Origin: Synaphobranchus kaupii
Lineage: Eukaryota; Chordata; Actinopteri; Anguilliformes; Synaphobranchidae
Direction of reading: 5' to 3'
NCBI GenBank assembly: GCA_029718625.1
Contig: CM056376.1
Span: forward strand, 118,095,906 to 118,159,905
Length of the DNA stretch: 64,000 nt
The stretch's first letter is position 1; the number at the start of each line of letters is the position of its first letter. Shown here in pieces: positions 1 to 12,000 of this stretch. The position numbers were made by a program, and so were the translations under genes. The notes below the pieces were generated by a model, which was given only the letters and a program-made list of their open reading frames with translations, was not told where the DNA came from and did not search any database.

Positions 1-460
1 ACCTTAACCTCGTGATAACAATGTCTTCCTTCCTATTTCCCCATCCAGATTGTGTATTTCCAACCAATGTTTTTATTCTAAATAAATACCGACCTTTACT
101 TTCCCTGGTCCATTCCTCTTGTCATCTCTTTTTAATTAAATTTTTAATGACCCATTTAACCTCTGCTTTACTGATTTTAACATCTATCTGTATATGGTCT
201 GTCTTTAATGCATTTTTTTTGCTATTGTATTTGCTTCCTCATTCCCTTTAACTCCAACATGAGCAGGTACCCATACAAATCTAACACTTAGTCTTAGGGG
301 CTTCTTCTACCCATTGTAATGCAATCACCATAGTCATCAATTTGCTTGTAAATATATATAAATCATTAGGTAATCTTTTTTCCTCCTTGATTCCTAACTC
401 TGGGATGAAAAAAGCTGCTGAGACTCTTCCTGAATTTGAATCTTTTGATCCATCTGTATA

Positions 461-1991
461 CACTACTCACAAAAAGTTAGGGATATTTGGCTTTCGGGTG
501 AAATTTATGGAAAATGTAAGTTCACGCTACAGTGATATTATACGTATCATGAAAGTAGGGCATTTAAGTAGAAGCATGCAATGGTGATTTCCTCATCTCA
601 AACAATTTATTGAAACAAAAGGCAACAACAGTGGTGGGTATACCACAACAAAAATGTCAATGTCTCAATAACTTGTCATGTGCCCTTCAGCATCAATTAC
701 AGCTTGACAACGACGTCTCATGCTGTTCACAAGTCGACTTATTGTCTGCTGAGGCATGGCATCCCACTCTTCTTGAAGGGCGGCCCTCAGGTCATTGAGG
801 TTCTGGGGTACAGAGTTACGAGCCTCTACACGGTGAGTCAGCTGATCCCATAGGTTTTCTATGGGATTCAGGTCTGGAGAAAGTGCAGGCCACTCCATTT
901 GAGGTACCCCAGTCTCCAGCAGCCTTTCCCTAATGATGCGACCTCGATGAGCTGGAGCATTGTCGTCCATGAAGATGAAATTAGGCCTGTGTTGTTCATG
1001 CAGGGGCACAATGACTGGATTAATGATGTTATTCAGGTAGTATGGGCTTGTCACTGTACCATTCACAAAGTGTAGGGCAGTTCTGTATTGACTAGACACA
1101 CCTGCCCACACTGTAACACCGCCACCACCAAAGGGTCGTCTGGTGACAACAGTGGCTGATGCATAGCGCTCTCCTTGACGTCTCCAACATCGTTGGCGGC
1201 CATCATTTCTGCTCAACGTGAATCGACTTTCATCAGAGAGCAGCACTGAGGCCCACTGGTCCCTCGTCCAGCGTAAATGCTCCCTGGCCCATGCAAGACG
1301 ATGACGCCTGTGCCTGGTGGTGTGGTCAGGTACCCTTGCAGGTCGTCTAGCACGCAGACCACGCTGATGTAAACGGTTTCGAATGGTCTGACGTGACACT
1401 TGGGTGCCTCTCACCTCCCTTAAATGTGCCTGGAGTTGAGTGGCATTCATCATCCGGTTCCGCAGGGCACTGTTCACAATGAAGCGGTCATCAGTGTGGG
1501 ATGTGGCCAAAGGACGTCCACTTCTATGCATTTCTGTGACTCTTCCAGTCTCTCTGTATCTCTGTTGCAACCTGCTGATGACACTCTGTGACACTCTAAG
1601 CTCAGTGGCCACTTCCCTCTGAGAACATCCTGTTTGAAGCCTCGCAATGGCGAGGTACTGTTGATCAATTGTTAGGTGTCGTCTTGGTCTCATGATGTCA
1701 AAATGTGAACAGCATGATGAAGAGGACTGTTTAAATACCAATTCTAATTGAACCAGGAAATTTATTGGTCGATTCATGGATCAAACACCTGTTGTGAATT
1801 TTGCCGTTCAGCTCCTTGTTAGAGAACAGCAAGTTGTGCAAAAAGTACTGAAACATTGAATAGTTGGACATGTGCATTCAAAAGTTTAGAGAAGGTCAAA
1901 TTAATTTCACCTGTAAAGGTTATAGTGCATTTTAGGTTCATCCTGAAATTTCACCCGAAAGCCGAATATCCCTAACTTTTTGTGAGTAGTG
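461..1991 (-). mobile_element. Tc1/mariner-family transposon, near complete, with TIRs and TA target duplication
   Basis: Terminal inverted repeats start CACTACTCACAAAAAGTTAG at 461 and end with the reverse complement at 1991. The match runs about 45 bp with very few differences. Both ends are flanked by TA (459-460 and 1992-1993), the expected Tc1 target-site duplication. Between the TIRs lies one uninterrupted transposase gene on the minus strand. Length is 1531 bp, normal for a single-gene Tc1 element. It interrupts an older LINE, so it is the younger insertion. Confidence 0.95.
665..1693 (-). CDS. Tc1-like DD34E transposase, apparently intact
   Basis: The protein is 342 aa if the ATG at 1693 ([12 protein letters not shown]) is used. 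An upstream in-frame ATG at 1777 would add 28 residues that look like TIR-proximal noncoding DNA. The N-terminal third is a paired-type helix-turn-helix DNA-binding region ([18 protein letters not shown], then a GRP-type RSGRPLAT hook, then a second HTH around [13 protein letters not shown]). The catalytic region shows all three acidic residues: D in LLSDESRF, D in MDDNAPAH, and E in [11 protein letters not shown]. Exactly 34 residues separate the second Asp from the Glu, the Tc1 DD34E spacing. There is no stop or frameshift. It should catalyse cut-and-paste of this element. Whether it is expressed cannot be told. Confidence 0.93.
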   Translation of the reverse strand: MRPRRHLTIDQQYLAIARLQTGCSQREVATELRVSQSVISRLQQRYRETGRVTEMHRSGRPLATSHTDDRFIVNSALRNRMMNATQLQAHLREVRGTQVSRQTIRNRLHQRGLRARRPARVPDHTTRHRRHRLAWAREHLRWTRDQWASVLLSDESRFTLSRNDGRQRCWRRQGERYASATVVTRRPFGGGGVTVWAGVSSQYRTALHFVNGTVTSPYYLNNIINPVIVPLHEQHRPNFIFMDDNAPAHRGRIIRERLLETGVPQMEWPALSPDLNPIENLWDQLTHRVEARNSVPQNLNDLRAALQEEWDAMPQQTISRLVNSMRRRCQAVIDAEGHMTSY

Positions 1992-2440
1992 TATATTTGT
2001 AAAAATCCATAAAACTGATTGCTAATATGTTCATTAACTATACCTTCATAATTCTCCCCCCTCTGTTCATCTCTTTTTTGCTGATGCAGCTCAAAATTTA
2101 CCATTGGTTGTGGCAATAACCAAGGAGATATAGCTGGAAGAACCACTGTTGGGCTGTATTTCTTATTTTAAATCCCCATCTCGCTTGCCTTCTCCTTCAC
2201 ATTCCACCCAAAACTTTTGCTGTTCCCTTGTTCGTGCTCCCAACATGGTTCAATGACGGTTTTTGTTGGGTGTTCTATTTTGTGACCTTGCAGATTTGCC
2301 CAATGTCATCATTAGCTGTGGCCTTCTCAGTGTTAATGACATTTCCCCCCATCTCCACTTGCAAGGCTGACACTGAAGTACTTTTAAATGCTCCACACCA
2401 TATCCTAAGTGCTTGAGCCTGGCTTCCTTTCTCTTGATGA

Positions 2441-2899
2441 TGTTTAAGTCCTACGCAAAGTGTCTGTCGTATACTTTAAGCGTCATCACCACTGTGTTCG
2501 ACTCATCTCGATGGTAATTGAATGCCAGGCGGTTAAGGAATAATTAAAAATGAAAGGCCTAGTTCTACGAACAGATTTTTTTTTTTTTTCCAAGAATCCC
2601 ATTCTAGTTAATAACATCAATTTCTAACATGTTTAGTGGTACCATTCTACATTCTGATTGTGATCCTACAGGTCATTTTATTTGTCAGGTGCGCGTTAAG
2701 TAACTGAGCGGCTCAGCTTTGCTCAGAGGGAAGAACGCACTTATTCAGATAAGAATGTAAGAAGTTGAGCAAAATTCTTCTTTTTTTTAAGCTAGAAAAA
2801 CATCACTCTAAATTAAACACTATCCATCAATTCAATATTAATGGCAACATAAGTTGATCTCAAAATACTGTTCTGCATTCTACAGTGGACTTTACACTT
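2441..2899. other. No gene recognised
   Basis: AT-rich spacer between two LINE relics, with a T11 run near 2578. No coding pattern, TIR or RNA gene was seen. It may be further decayed LINE sequence. Confidence 0.4.
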
Positions 2900-4230
2900 C
2901 TGAGTACTCTGAACAATCTACATGTTTTCAAATTCTTTGCAAAATATCAAAATGATTAATGTTAAAGAGAAAGAACAATGTGATGAACCGATTATTGTTG
3001 AAGAGGTGATCAATTCTATTCAACACCTCAAAAATAATAAATCTGATGGCTTAACAGCTGAATTTTGTAAGTTATTTTCCCAGCATATGGCACCATTTCT
3101 TTTAAAGGTCTTCATAGAATGTATTATAAACAATATTCTTCCTCCAAGTATGAGTCAAGGGGTAATTACACTGATACCTAAACCCAAGAAAGACTTGCTT
3201 CTTATCAACCCCCGGCATCCAATCTGCTTACTTAATAATTATTATAAGGTCTTTGCTTCAATTTTTGCGAAAAGAATAAAAGTGGTTTTGGAACCAATTG
3301 TTGATGAGAAACATTCCGGGTTTATGAAGAGTTAGACACATCTCAAACAACATCAGATTAGTGTTGGATATACTAGATTACTTAATCTCAGAAAACTGTT
3401 TTATTCTCTTTTTAGATTTTAAAAAGCCTTTGACATAGTGGAGCATGAATTTATTTTTTGCTGTCTTGAAAACTTTGGGTTTGGGGAGTTGTTTTGCAAG
3501 GCAAAACTTTATACAGTAACGACAACTTCTCAGTCAAATTAAAATCTTGCACTTCTCCCAGGTTTGACTTAAAGAGAGGGATATGACAAGACTGTCCAAT
3601 CTCGCCCTATCTCTTTTTGCTTGCCACCCAACTCCTGACCGATCATATAAAGATGAGTGTGTTGAAAGGTATATCTATTGCAGGACGTGGTGTTATTATT
3701 AGTTAGTTAGCTGATGACACTACCGTTTTCAAATATATACATTTTCTAAAGCATCCGGTCTTCGTTTGAATGTCAATAAATGTGAACTCCTGGCTGTTAA
3801 AGAATGGCAAGAAACATCTGCAATATCCCGGTAAAAGAAAAGGTGATATATTTAGGGATTATTATTGCTAAACATCAACTGACAAGCTGCTCTCTTAATT
3901 TCAATCATAATTGACAAGACTCAACAGAAGCTAAATCTGTGGCTTCAAATGGATCTATCTTTGAGAGGCAGAGTACTGCTCAACAAAGCAGAGGGCATTT
4001 CTAGATTAACCTACGCAGCTCTGTCATTACATCTTGAAAATCAAACATCCAAATCGATTGACCAGATGCTATCGATTGTTTGGGCATAACGCATGCCCAT
4101 TAGTTTCACAAAGGACTAGAGTCTGACTACAACTTGCGGATCTGGTCTGCATTTACTTCCATTGGGTATCACGTTAGTCCTTTCTTTGTTTTATTTCAGT
4201 CTCCTCTAGTTCTGTATCAGTTTTATTGTA
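2900..4230 (+). pseudogene. L1-clade LINE reverse transcriptase fragment, decayed
   Basis: On the plus strand 2922-3335 reads EEVINSIQHLKNNKSDGLTA, then GVITLIPKPKKD, CLLNNYYKVFASIFAKRIK and IVDEKHSGFMKS, the N-terminal half of an L1-type RT. Homology continues past a stop with frameshifts: a KAFDIVEHEF-like piece near 3425, an LADDTTVF-like YADD box near 3705, and an SLRGRVLLNKAEG-type thumb segment near 3960. At least three frame breaks and several stops show it is dead. 5' and 3' ends are not resolved. Confidence 0.75.
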
Positions 4231-4804
4231 AAGCACTTTGGGCACTTTGTAAGAACATCGCTTTATAAATGATTTTTCTACGAAGTGAAAAATAAGTTTA
4301 GTACTCATTCTCGGCAGAAAATGGTCTCGCCTTTAATGTAGTCATTAGCAAGCAACAATTCCTGGTCTTCTGCCTTTACAATTGCTATCACCCATTTTCC
4401 TTTATCATTGCTTAATTTAAATGAACTACAATATTATAAGCACAAAGACAATATCATCATTTCAAAAAAGCACTGTAATATAAAAGCTATTTGTTTTACA
4501 TACATAAAAATATACTGGTAAAAAAAAGGTGCACATCCACTGCAAACCAAAGTAATGCATGTATGGGTGATCTTTCATTTTCAACATGTTTCAGGAATAA
4601 TAGAGCATTATTTGAATAAAAGGCACGGGTACCAATATAATCGAAGACGTCTGTATAAACATATAAAATTGTGAAATACAAGTGAAATTTAAATAAAAAT
4701 ACATGTCAATCTCATGTTGCATAGATGTTATACTTATCTTACATTATAATACAGCTATTTACAGAGTGCTCTATGTTCAGCTAGGATGAGGGTTTATGTG
4801 TGTT

Positions 4805-4837
<33 letters not shown>

Positions 4838-4985
4838 GAGTGGATGTGTGTGCTTAATGTATGAGTTGAGTGTGTGTGGGGGTGATTGAGTGTGTGCTAG
4901 GTGTGTGTGGGTGATGAGTGTGTGTGTGTGGGTGATTGTGTGTGTGTGTGTGGGTGATTGTGTGTGTATGTTGAGTGTGTGTGTG
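4231..4985 (-). other. cyld 3' flank / probable 3' UTR, ending in a TG/GA-rich microsatellite
   Basis: This lies directly downstream (minus strand) of the cyld stop codon. 4795-4985 is an imperfect (GT)n tract interleaved with GTTGAG/GATTGAG units, starting within 1 base of the stop codon. No confident AATAAA on the minus strand was found, so the polyadenylation site is unassigned. No other gene was seen. Confidence 0.5.
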
Positions 4986-5170
4986 TCACTTGTAGAGGCT
5001 GAGCTGGGGGCAATGGTACAGACACATGTATGCATCACATAGCAGCCGGCGGGTGGCGCCATGGAGAGATGCAGGGTCCAGTCTTCTTAACTCCTCCTCT
5101 GATAGGCTTAGGTAGTGGCTCACCTCAGGACATGCCATCACCTGTGGCACATTAAATCCATTCTCTCCAC
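4986..5170 (-). CDS. cyld: cyld coding exon 15 (C-terminus and stop)
   Basis: Acceptor CTGCCCAG|GTGGAG. It encodes [20 protein letters not shown] and [20 protein letters not shown], ending K-TGA at 4986. Human CYLD ends [22 protein letters not shown], so the end is conserved to the last residue. This exon lies 7.3 kb from exon 14 because of insertions in the intron. Confidence 0.97.
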
Positions 5171-6055
5171 CTGGGCAGGATATGGATGTAAGAAGACACG
5201 GGACTGAACCATACTGCAACAGTGCACTCTGCAAGAACCATACTGCACTCTGTAAGCACCACAGTGCACTCTGTTAGAACCATACTGCACTCTGTTAGAA
5301 CCACAGTGCACTCTGTAAGAACCATACTGCACTCTGTAAGAACCACAGTGCACTCTGTTAGAACCATACTGCACTCTGTAAGAACCACAGTGCACTCTGT
5401 TAGAACCATACTGCACCTCTGTTAGAACCACAGTGCACTCTGTAAGAACCACAGTGCACTCTGTTAGAACCATATTGCACTCTGTTAGAACCGCACTGGA
5501 CTCTGTCAGAACCACACTACCCTCTGTAAGAACCACACTGCACTCTGAAAAAGCACACTTGACCTTGTAAGAACCACACTGGACTGTAGGAACCACACTG
5601 TACTTTGTCAGAACCACACTGGACTCTAAGAACTACATTGCCCACTGTCAGAACCACACTAGACTCTGTAAGAACCACACTGCACTCTGTTAGATCCACA
5701 CTGGACTCTATAAGAAAGAATCACACTACACTGTAAGAACCACACTGCACCCTGTCAGAACCACACTGCCCTCTGGAAGAACTACACTACACTCTGTCAG
5801 AATCACACTGAACTGTAAGAACCACATTGCCCTCTGGAAGAACTACACTGTACTCTGTCAGAATCACACTGAACTGTAAGAACCATATTGCACTCTGTTA
5901 GAACCACAATGCACTCTGTCAGAACCACACTGAATAGAAAGAACCACACTGCACTGCATGTTTGTTTTGTTTTTTCCTCATCTAAGTATGTCGCCAAAAC
6001 CACAATATATAAAAACCACTTCCTTTACATCATTGAATAATGTATGCACGCGCAT

Positions 6056-6091
<36 letters not shown>

Positions 6092-9000
6092 ATTATAACT
6101 CATCATGGATTAATGTATAATCAAATTTAATTTGTAATTATGTTTTCTTATAAATTCCTTACCTGGAACATTCGAGGAGCTGGCTCACAGGCAAAAAAGA
6201 CTAAAGTTCTAAATAATTTAATCAAACTGCAGGCAGACATATGCCTGCTGCAAGAGACACACTTAACAGAATCAAATATTTCAGAAATTAAAATCATCAC
6301 AATTCAATCAAATCTTTTCAGCAACATTCAACTTTAAGCAAAGGGGTGTTTCCATTTTAATAAGAAAATTCCACTAATTCACAATACTACCATTGCCGAT
6401 CCGTATGGAAGATATATAATCATTAACGCCTCCATCCATAACAACAACCTAACTATTGCTAACATCTACGCCCCAAACAATGACGACCCCACATTTTTTC
6501 ACTCATTTTTCTCAGCTCTTTCAGATCTTAATAACTCAACAGTTATAATTGGACTTTAATACAGTCATCAATCCAACCCTGGACAGCTCAAGCACATCAG
6601 GTAACTCAAGGACATGGCACTCCACTGAAACAATAAAACAATATATGAGAGATTTTGGTCTTGGCGATAATTGGCGACTAAAAAAACCCAACAACTATGG
6701 AATACTCATACTTCTCACCCCTCCACAAATCATTTTCTCAAATAGACTATTTTCTCACCAGTAAGACCAATGTCTGTAAAGTAATTGTTATCACAGGACG
6801 TCTGTAATGTTAATGGCCGATTCGGACGGGATAAAGTATCTCCGTAATCAGCGTCTAGAATTACAGAGATGGGAGTGTCTACTCCATGTTTTCGTCACAA
6901 CGAAAATGTTCCCCACGAGTCACACAATGTCGTTACACATCCTATCTTCACTGCAAACTGATTGCTTCTGCTAGAAATTCGTTGTGAGGGAGCAATTGCA
7001 AAGATGCAGGCGCCAAAAAAAAAACTATGTGTAGACAATGTTGGCATGGCAAATATGTCCACAAAAAGCGTGAGGAATCATGCATTACACCTCTTTATTA
7101 ACGTTAGCTTGAAAAAAAAAAGTGTTAAGCCATAACATGTATGTAAGGCTATAGCTAGGCTACAATAGCTGACCTAAAGCTGCCACAAGCGTTGCCCCAC
7201 TGTAGCCTACTTTTGAGTGTTTTTTTTTTTTTGCTCTCTTCTTATTTAATGTAACGCTACATAAATTTAGAGGTCGGCCAATAGTTGTGGCTTGCACTTG
7301 GACCGAAGAGAGCACAACCAAAGGCATCACCGAGTGTTTACATGAAAAACCAGGAGAAAAGACTGGGGAAAACTCATTTCTCACAGGAAATAACAGAATT
7401 TTACCGGACATGTCAATTCGCACGGGATTGCTTTAACCTGGGGTAATTTTTACCGGGCATTTAACAGTAGGTAAAAGACTCCAGAATCTTTACTGGCGCG
7501 GGAGCGCACATTCCGTAAAAGTTACGGACATGGCAGATTCAGACGGGACTAAAATAGCAGAGCTCCTCCGGTAATTATTACATTACCCCACCTCCCCCTG
7601 TAAAACTTATCCCGTCCGAATAAGGCTTTTGACTCATTTTTCAATAAAGAGTCGGCCTCCTTCATGGAAATAAACGATTCTCCGGAAATCTCACCCACAT
7701 TACTATGGGAAACAAGTAAAGTAGTACTGAGGGGCAAAATTATATCATGTTCAACATACAAGAAAAAAAGAGATCAACCATTCGAAAAGTACCTAGAACA
7801 AAAAATCAAAGATCTGAGTGATGCCTATGCTAATGATCCCAAAGAAAAAACACAAACTGAATTGAGTAAATTACAAATTCAACTTAATGAAATCTTAAAT
7901 AAAATAACACAATTTCTAATACAGAGAATCAGGAAAATATCTGGCAAACCAACTAAAACAAAATAAAGAAAAGTAAATAATTCCGGTCATAAAGGACTCG
8001 GGGAAGATCATGGTAACACCACAGGACATAAATAACACTTTCCGGACATTCTACAACAAACTATACAGTTCATACTATGAACCTAGATCAGTGGACATCA
8101 ACTAATTTCTAAATGACATAGCCCTACCACAACTATCCAAAGAACATGCAGAAGTACTGGATAAACCATTGACACCGAATTAATTCCACAAAGCACCAAA
8201 TCAGATCCCTAATAACAAAGCACCAGGACCTGATGGTTTCCCCGCCAAATTCTTCGAACACTTCTGGAATACCATATCTCCACTATTCATAAGAATGACG
8301 CTCGAAATAAAGCACAACTCCAAAATCCCAACTCATATGAATACAGCCCTTATATCAGTACTACTTAAGCCTGACAAAGGCCCAACCATACCCTCTAACC
8401 ACCGGCCCCTATCACTCATCAACACAGATGTCAAGATAATCAGCAAAGCATTAGCCACTAGGATTGAAACCGTCACCCCAATCATAATTCATTCAGACCA
8501 AACCGGTTTCATCAAAGGACGACACTCATTAAACAATATGCGACTATTCAATTTAATTAATCTAACCAAACAAAACAGCCTAAAAACAATAATTACCTCA
8601 TTAGATGCAGAAAAAGCTTTTGACAAGGTTAACTGGGAATTTCTGTTTGCAACATAACAAAAATTTGGTTTCGGAGAATTGTTTATTCATTAGATAAGGA
8701 TATTCTACACCTCACCTATGGCCTATGATATTCTACACCTCACTGCTAATGGAATCAAAGTTTAACTTTACACAGGGGGACCAGGCAAGGATGTCCACTC
8801 TCTCCCTCTCTATTCGCCATATTTATCTAACCCCTCACAGCAGCAATCAGACTGAACCAAAACATTAAGGGAATCATAACTCACAACACTCACCACAAGA
8901 TCAGCCTTTATGCAGATGATGTGTTGTTATACTTACAAGAACCAACAAACTCGCTACAGGAAGCCATCAAACTCATAAATACATTCTCAAAAGTGTCCAA

Positions 9001-12000
9001 CTACTCCATAAACTGGACTAAATCTACCATTCTACCCTTAGATGGTGACAGTTGGAATGCCGCAACCAAAAAAACATCCCTCCCCTCCTCCATTGGGAAC
9101 ATTAGATATTTAGGTATCAACATTTCACCCAAGCTGTCAGAGTTATTCCATCTCAAATTTACCCCATTAATAAAAACAATAGAAGATGATCTACTCCGCT
9201 GGATGAATCTACCTCTTTCCCTACTAGGCAGAATAACAACCGTAAAAATGTCAATCCTTCCAAAAGTCAATTATCTTTTCTCCATGACTCCCACCAACCC
9301 ACCTCCAATTGGCTTAACTCTCTTGATTCAATAACCACTAAATTCTACTGGAAAAACAAGAAACCGAGAATCAAACTAACCACATTATAAAAGAACAAAG
9401 ATGAAGGAGGACTTGAAGCACCCAACTTCCATTATTACTATCTAGCCAACCAATTTCAATACATCTATAAATGGATTCACCATAGCCAACAAGATAACAC
9501 CTGGAAAGAAATAGAACAAGAAACATGCAAGGAAATTTCAATATCAGATTTACCATTCCTCGGCACTGCCATAAAACATAGTTGCTTTCTAAATCTCTAC
9601 AACCCTGACAGCCTGGTGGAAAATCACCAAAATCACAAATACTACTCTATCACCCTGCAAAAATACCCCACTTTGGCACAATCCTAACTTTCAGATAAAT
9701 AAATCTCCACTAAATTTCAACACATGGAAACAAAAAGGTATCACGCATCTTCACCACATCTTCTTAGACAACACTCTTATAACTTTCAAAGACCTGGTCC
9801 AGAGGTACAGCATTGGGAGAGAACAATCTCCAATGCCTACAGTTAAAATCCGTCCTCAAATCTAAAATCAACATATCACAGAATGATTTACGCCCACCCC
9901 CATTAATTGAAGAAATCCACAAAATAACAACTAAGAAAATGCTCTCCAAATTTTATAAATTATTAACCCGGACTGACAAAACAATATCACTCCCGTCTGC
10001 AAAATGGGAACAAGATTTAGCAATCTCTCCCAGCGCCGACCTTTGGACACAAATATGCAGGAACACATTCACTAAGATTAATAACACCAACTTACAACTA
10101 ATTCAGTTTAAGGTAAACCATAGAGCACCTTTCATGCCACCTGGCTCTGCCCACCCATTCAAACTTTCTGGTACAAAATCACTGACACAATATCCCTCTC
10201 CTTAAACTGCGGCATTCCACTATCCCCTTCTCTCTGCCTACTTGGAGACATCTCAGCAATCACACCAACAATCCAAAACACCAAGTCCTTACTTACAGCC
10301 TTAACTATCACCAAGAAAACTATCCTCTTACACTGGAAAACTAGAAATACATTAAATACTACACATTGGTTAAACCTTCTAATAGAACACATTTCAATGG
10401 AAAAAATAACTGCCTCTATTCACAATAAAATGTTGCAATTTAGAGAAAACTGGGAACCATTTATCAATACCGTTAATTTACCAATAACCTACAATTCCAC
10501 CTAAACTTGCCTGTTAGCTAGCCCCGCCCTCTCCCACGCACACACGCACATGCACTGCACACACTCATACATCACACACTCACACACATACTCATACACA
10601 TACTTAACATTTCATTATTATTATTATATTTCTACATTATTACATCTCCCCTTATACACTTTTTGTTTTTGTTGTTTTGTCTTGTTTTATGACATTTTGT
10701 TTGCTTAACTTTACTGTTTACTTAATTTTGTTTTCCCTCTCTCAGAGAGGCTCCAGCACAAAACTTTTTTTTAAACAACACTATAAAAATAAAGTTGACC
10801 TCCGAAAAGGGGAGGCGGTGGCGGGACAAAAAAAAAAAAAAGAACCACACTGCACTCTGACAGAACCACACTAGACTCTACAGGAACCACACTGCACTCT
10901 GACAGAACCACACTAGACTCTGCAGGAACCACACTGCACTCTGACAGAACCACACTAGACTCTGCAGGAACCACACTGCACTCTGACAGAACCACACTAG
11001 ACTCTGCTGGAACCACAGTGCACTCTGACAGAACCACGCTAGACTCTATAAGAAATTATAAAACGGGTAATTCTGACCACGCATTATGATTGGTTGAGAG
11101 GCATTCAAAGCTGTGTCTATATCCGCGATATAGTACCCCTATGATGCAATAATGCACCTGTTTACCTGGACGTTTAAATTAATATCACTCCGCACGTCTG
11201 CAGCAAAAACTTTCTGATGCTGGGCTGGAGGCTAGAGAAACCATGTCCGTGAGTGGACATAAAATCGAAAGCTACTGGAAACCAAATCCACTGGAAAGGA
11301 AATTAACGGTGGAGTGACATTCTCACTGGAGAGCCATAGATTTGTCTCTTTTATGCTAGTAACGATAGCAACAGTTTAAGCTTAGCTACAGCTGATTCAT
11401 GAAACCGGTTAAAACATTAAATCTGCAGATTAAAAAAGTTTGTATACGGCACGTTACAGCAACTTTAATCTAGCAAACCATTTTTGTGGTTGGAGGTGCA
11501 GTATTTATTCAGTTTGGAAATACTAATTTAGTAGGAATTTAGCTAGCTAGGCTTAGTAATTAGCTATTTAGCTGTAAGTTAACGTGAGAAACAGTCTCCC
11601 GACTGGTTGTGTGAAAGCAAGTTAACGTTACTTCAGATCTGTATAGGCTATATATAGATAACTGTTTTAGCTAACCTTATAACTATAACATTATATTATT
11701 ATTATTATGTTATGAGCACATAACGCTAGCTAGCTATTAGTCCGTTTGCTAACTAGCATTCCATTCCTAGCTTTGTTTGTGTTGCATGGCAACAGCTACA
11801 CTGGGGACTATTTACTCTGCTGCTGAAATTAAATTCATAACGTTAATTAAAAATTGTTTTATTAAAAGTGTGCCTTGTCCTTATATATTATTTACAATAT
11901 AGCTGGCAACCGTTTTATAAAAGCAATAAGGTAACAACGCTGTACAATATCGTCAATATAGTCACAGTTAAAGGGTTGCCGGCCTGACGCGAACAACACC

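Larger units (their letters stand above)
1..2440 (-). pseudogene. 3' part of a non-LTR retrotransposon pol gene with RNase H domain, split by a Tc1 insertion
   Basis: Read on the minus strand from about 2420 downward, the sequence gives ALRIWCGAFKSTSVSALQVE, the conserved region between reverse transcriptase and RNase H in LINE polyproteins. After a decayed stretch comes an RNase H start (YTDGSKDSNSGRV) at about 460, then WVPAHVGVKGNEEANTIAKK at about 270-205, the RNase H C-terminal signature. It continues as AEVKWVIKNLIKK and RKEDIVITRLR to position 1, the usual C-terminal tail of RNH-bearing LINEs (I/Nimb, R1 or LOA-type groups; I cannot pick the clade). The frame has stops and shifts between 2000 and 2230, so it is a relic. 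The Tc1 copy at 461-1991 lies exactly inside the YTDGSK motif. The element continues off the left edge. Confidence 0.8.

Noticed and set aside
4496..4681. 61-aa minus-strand frame downstream of cyld
   Set aside because: No domain, no homology that I recognise, and it lies in the presumed 3' UTR.
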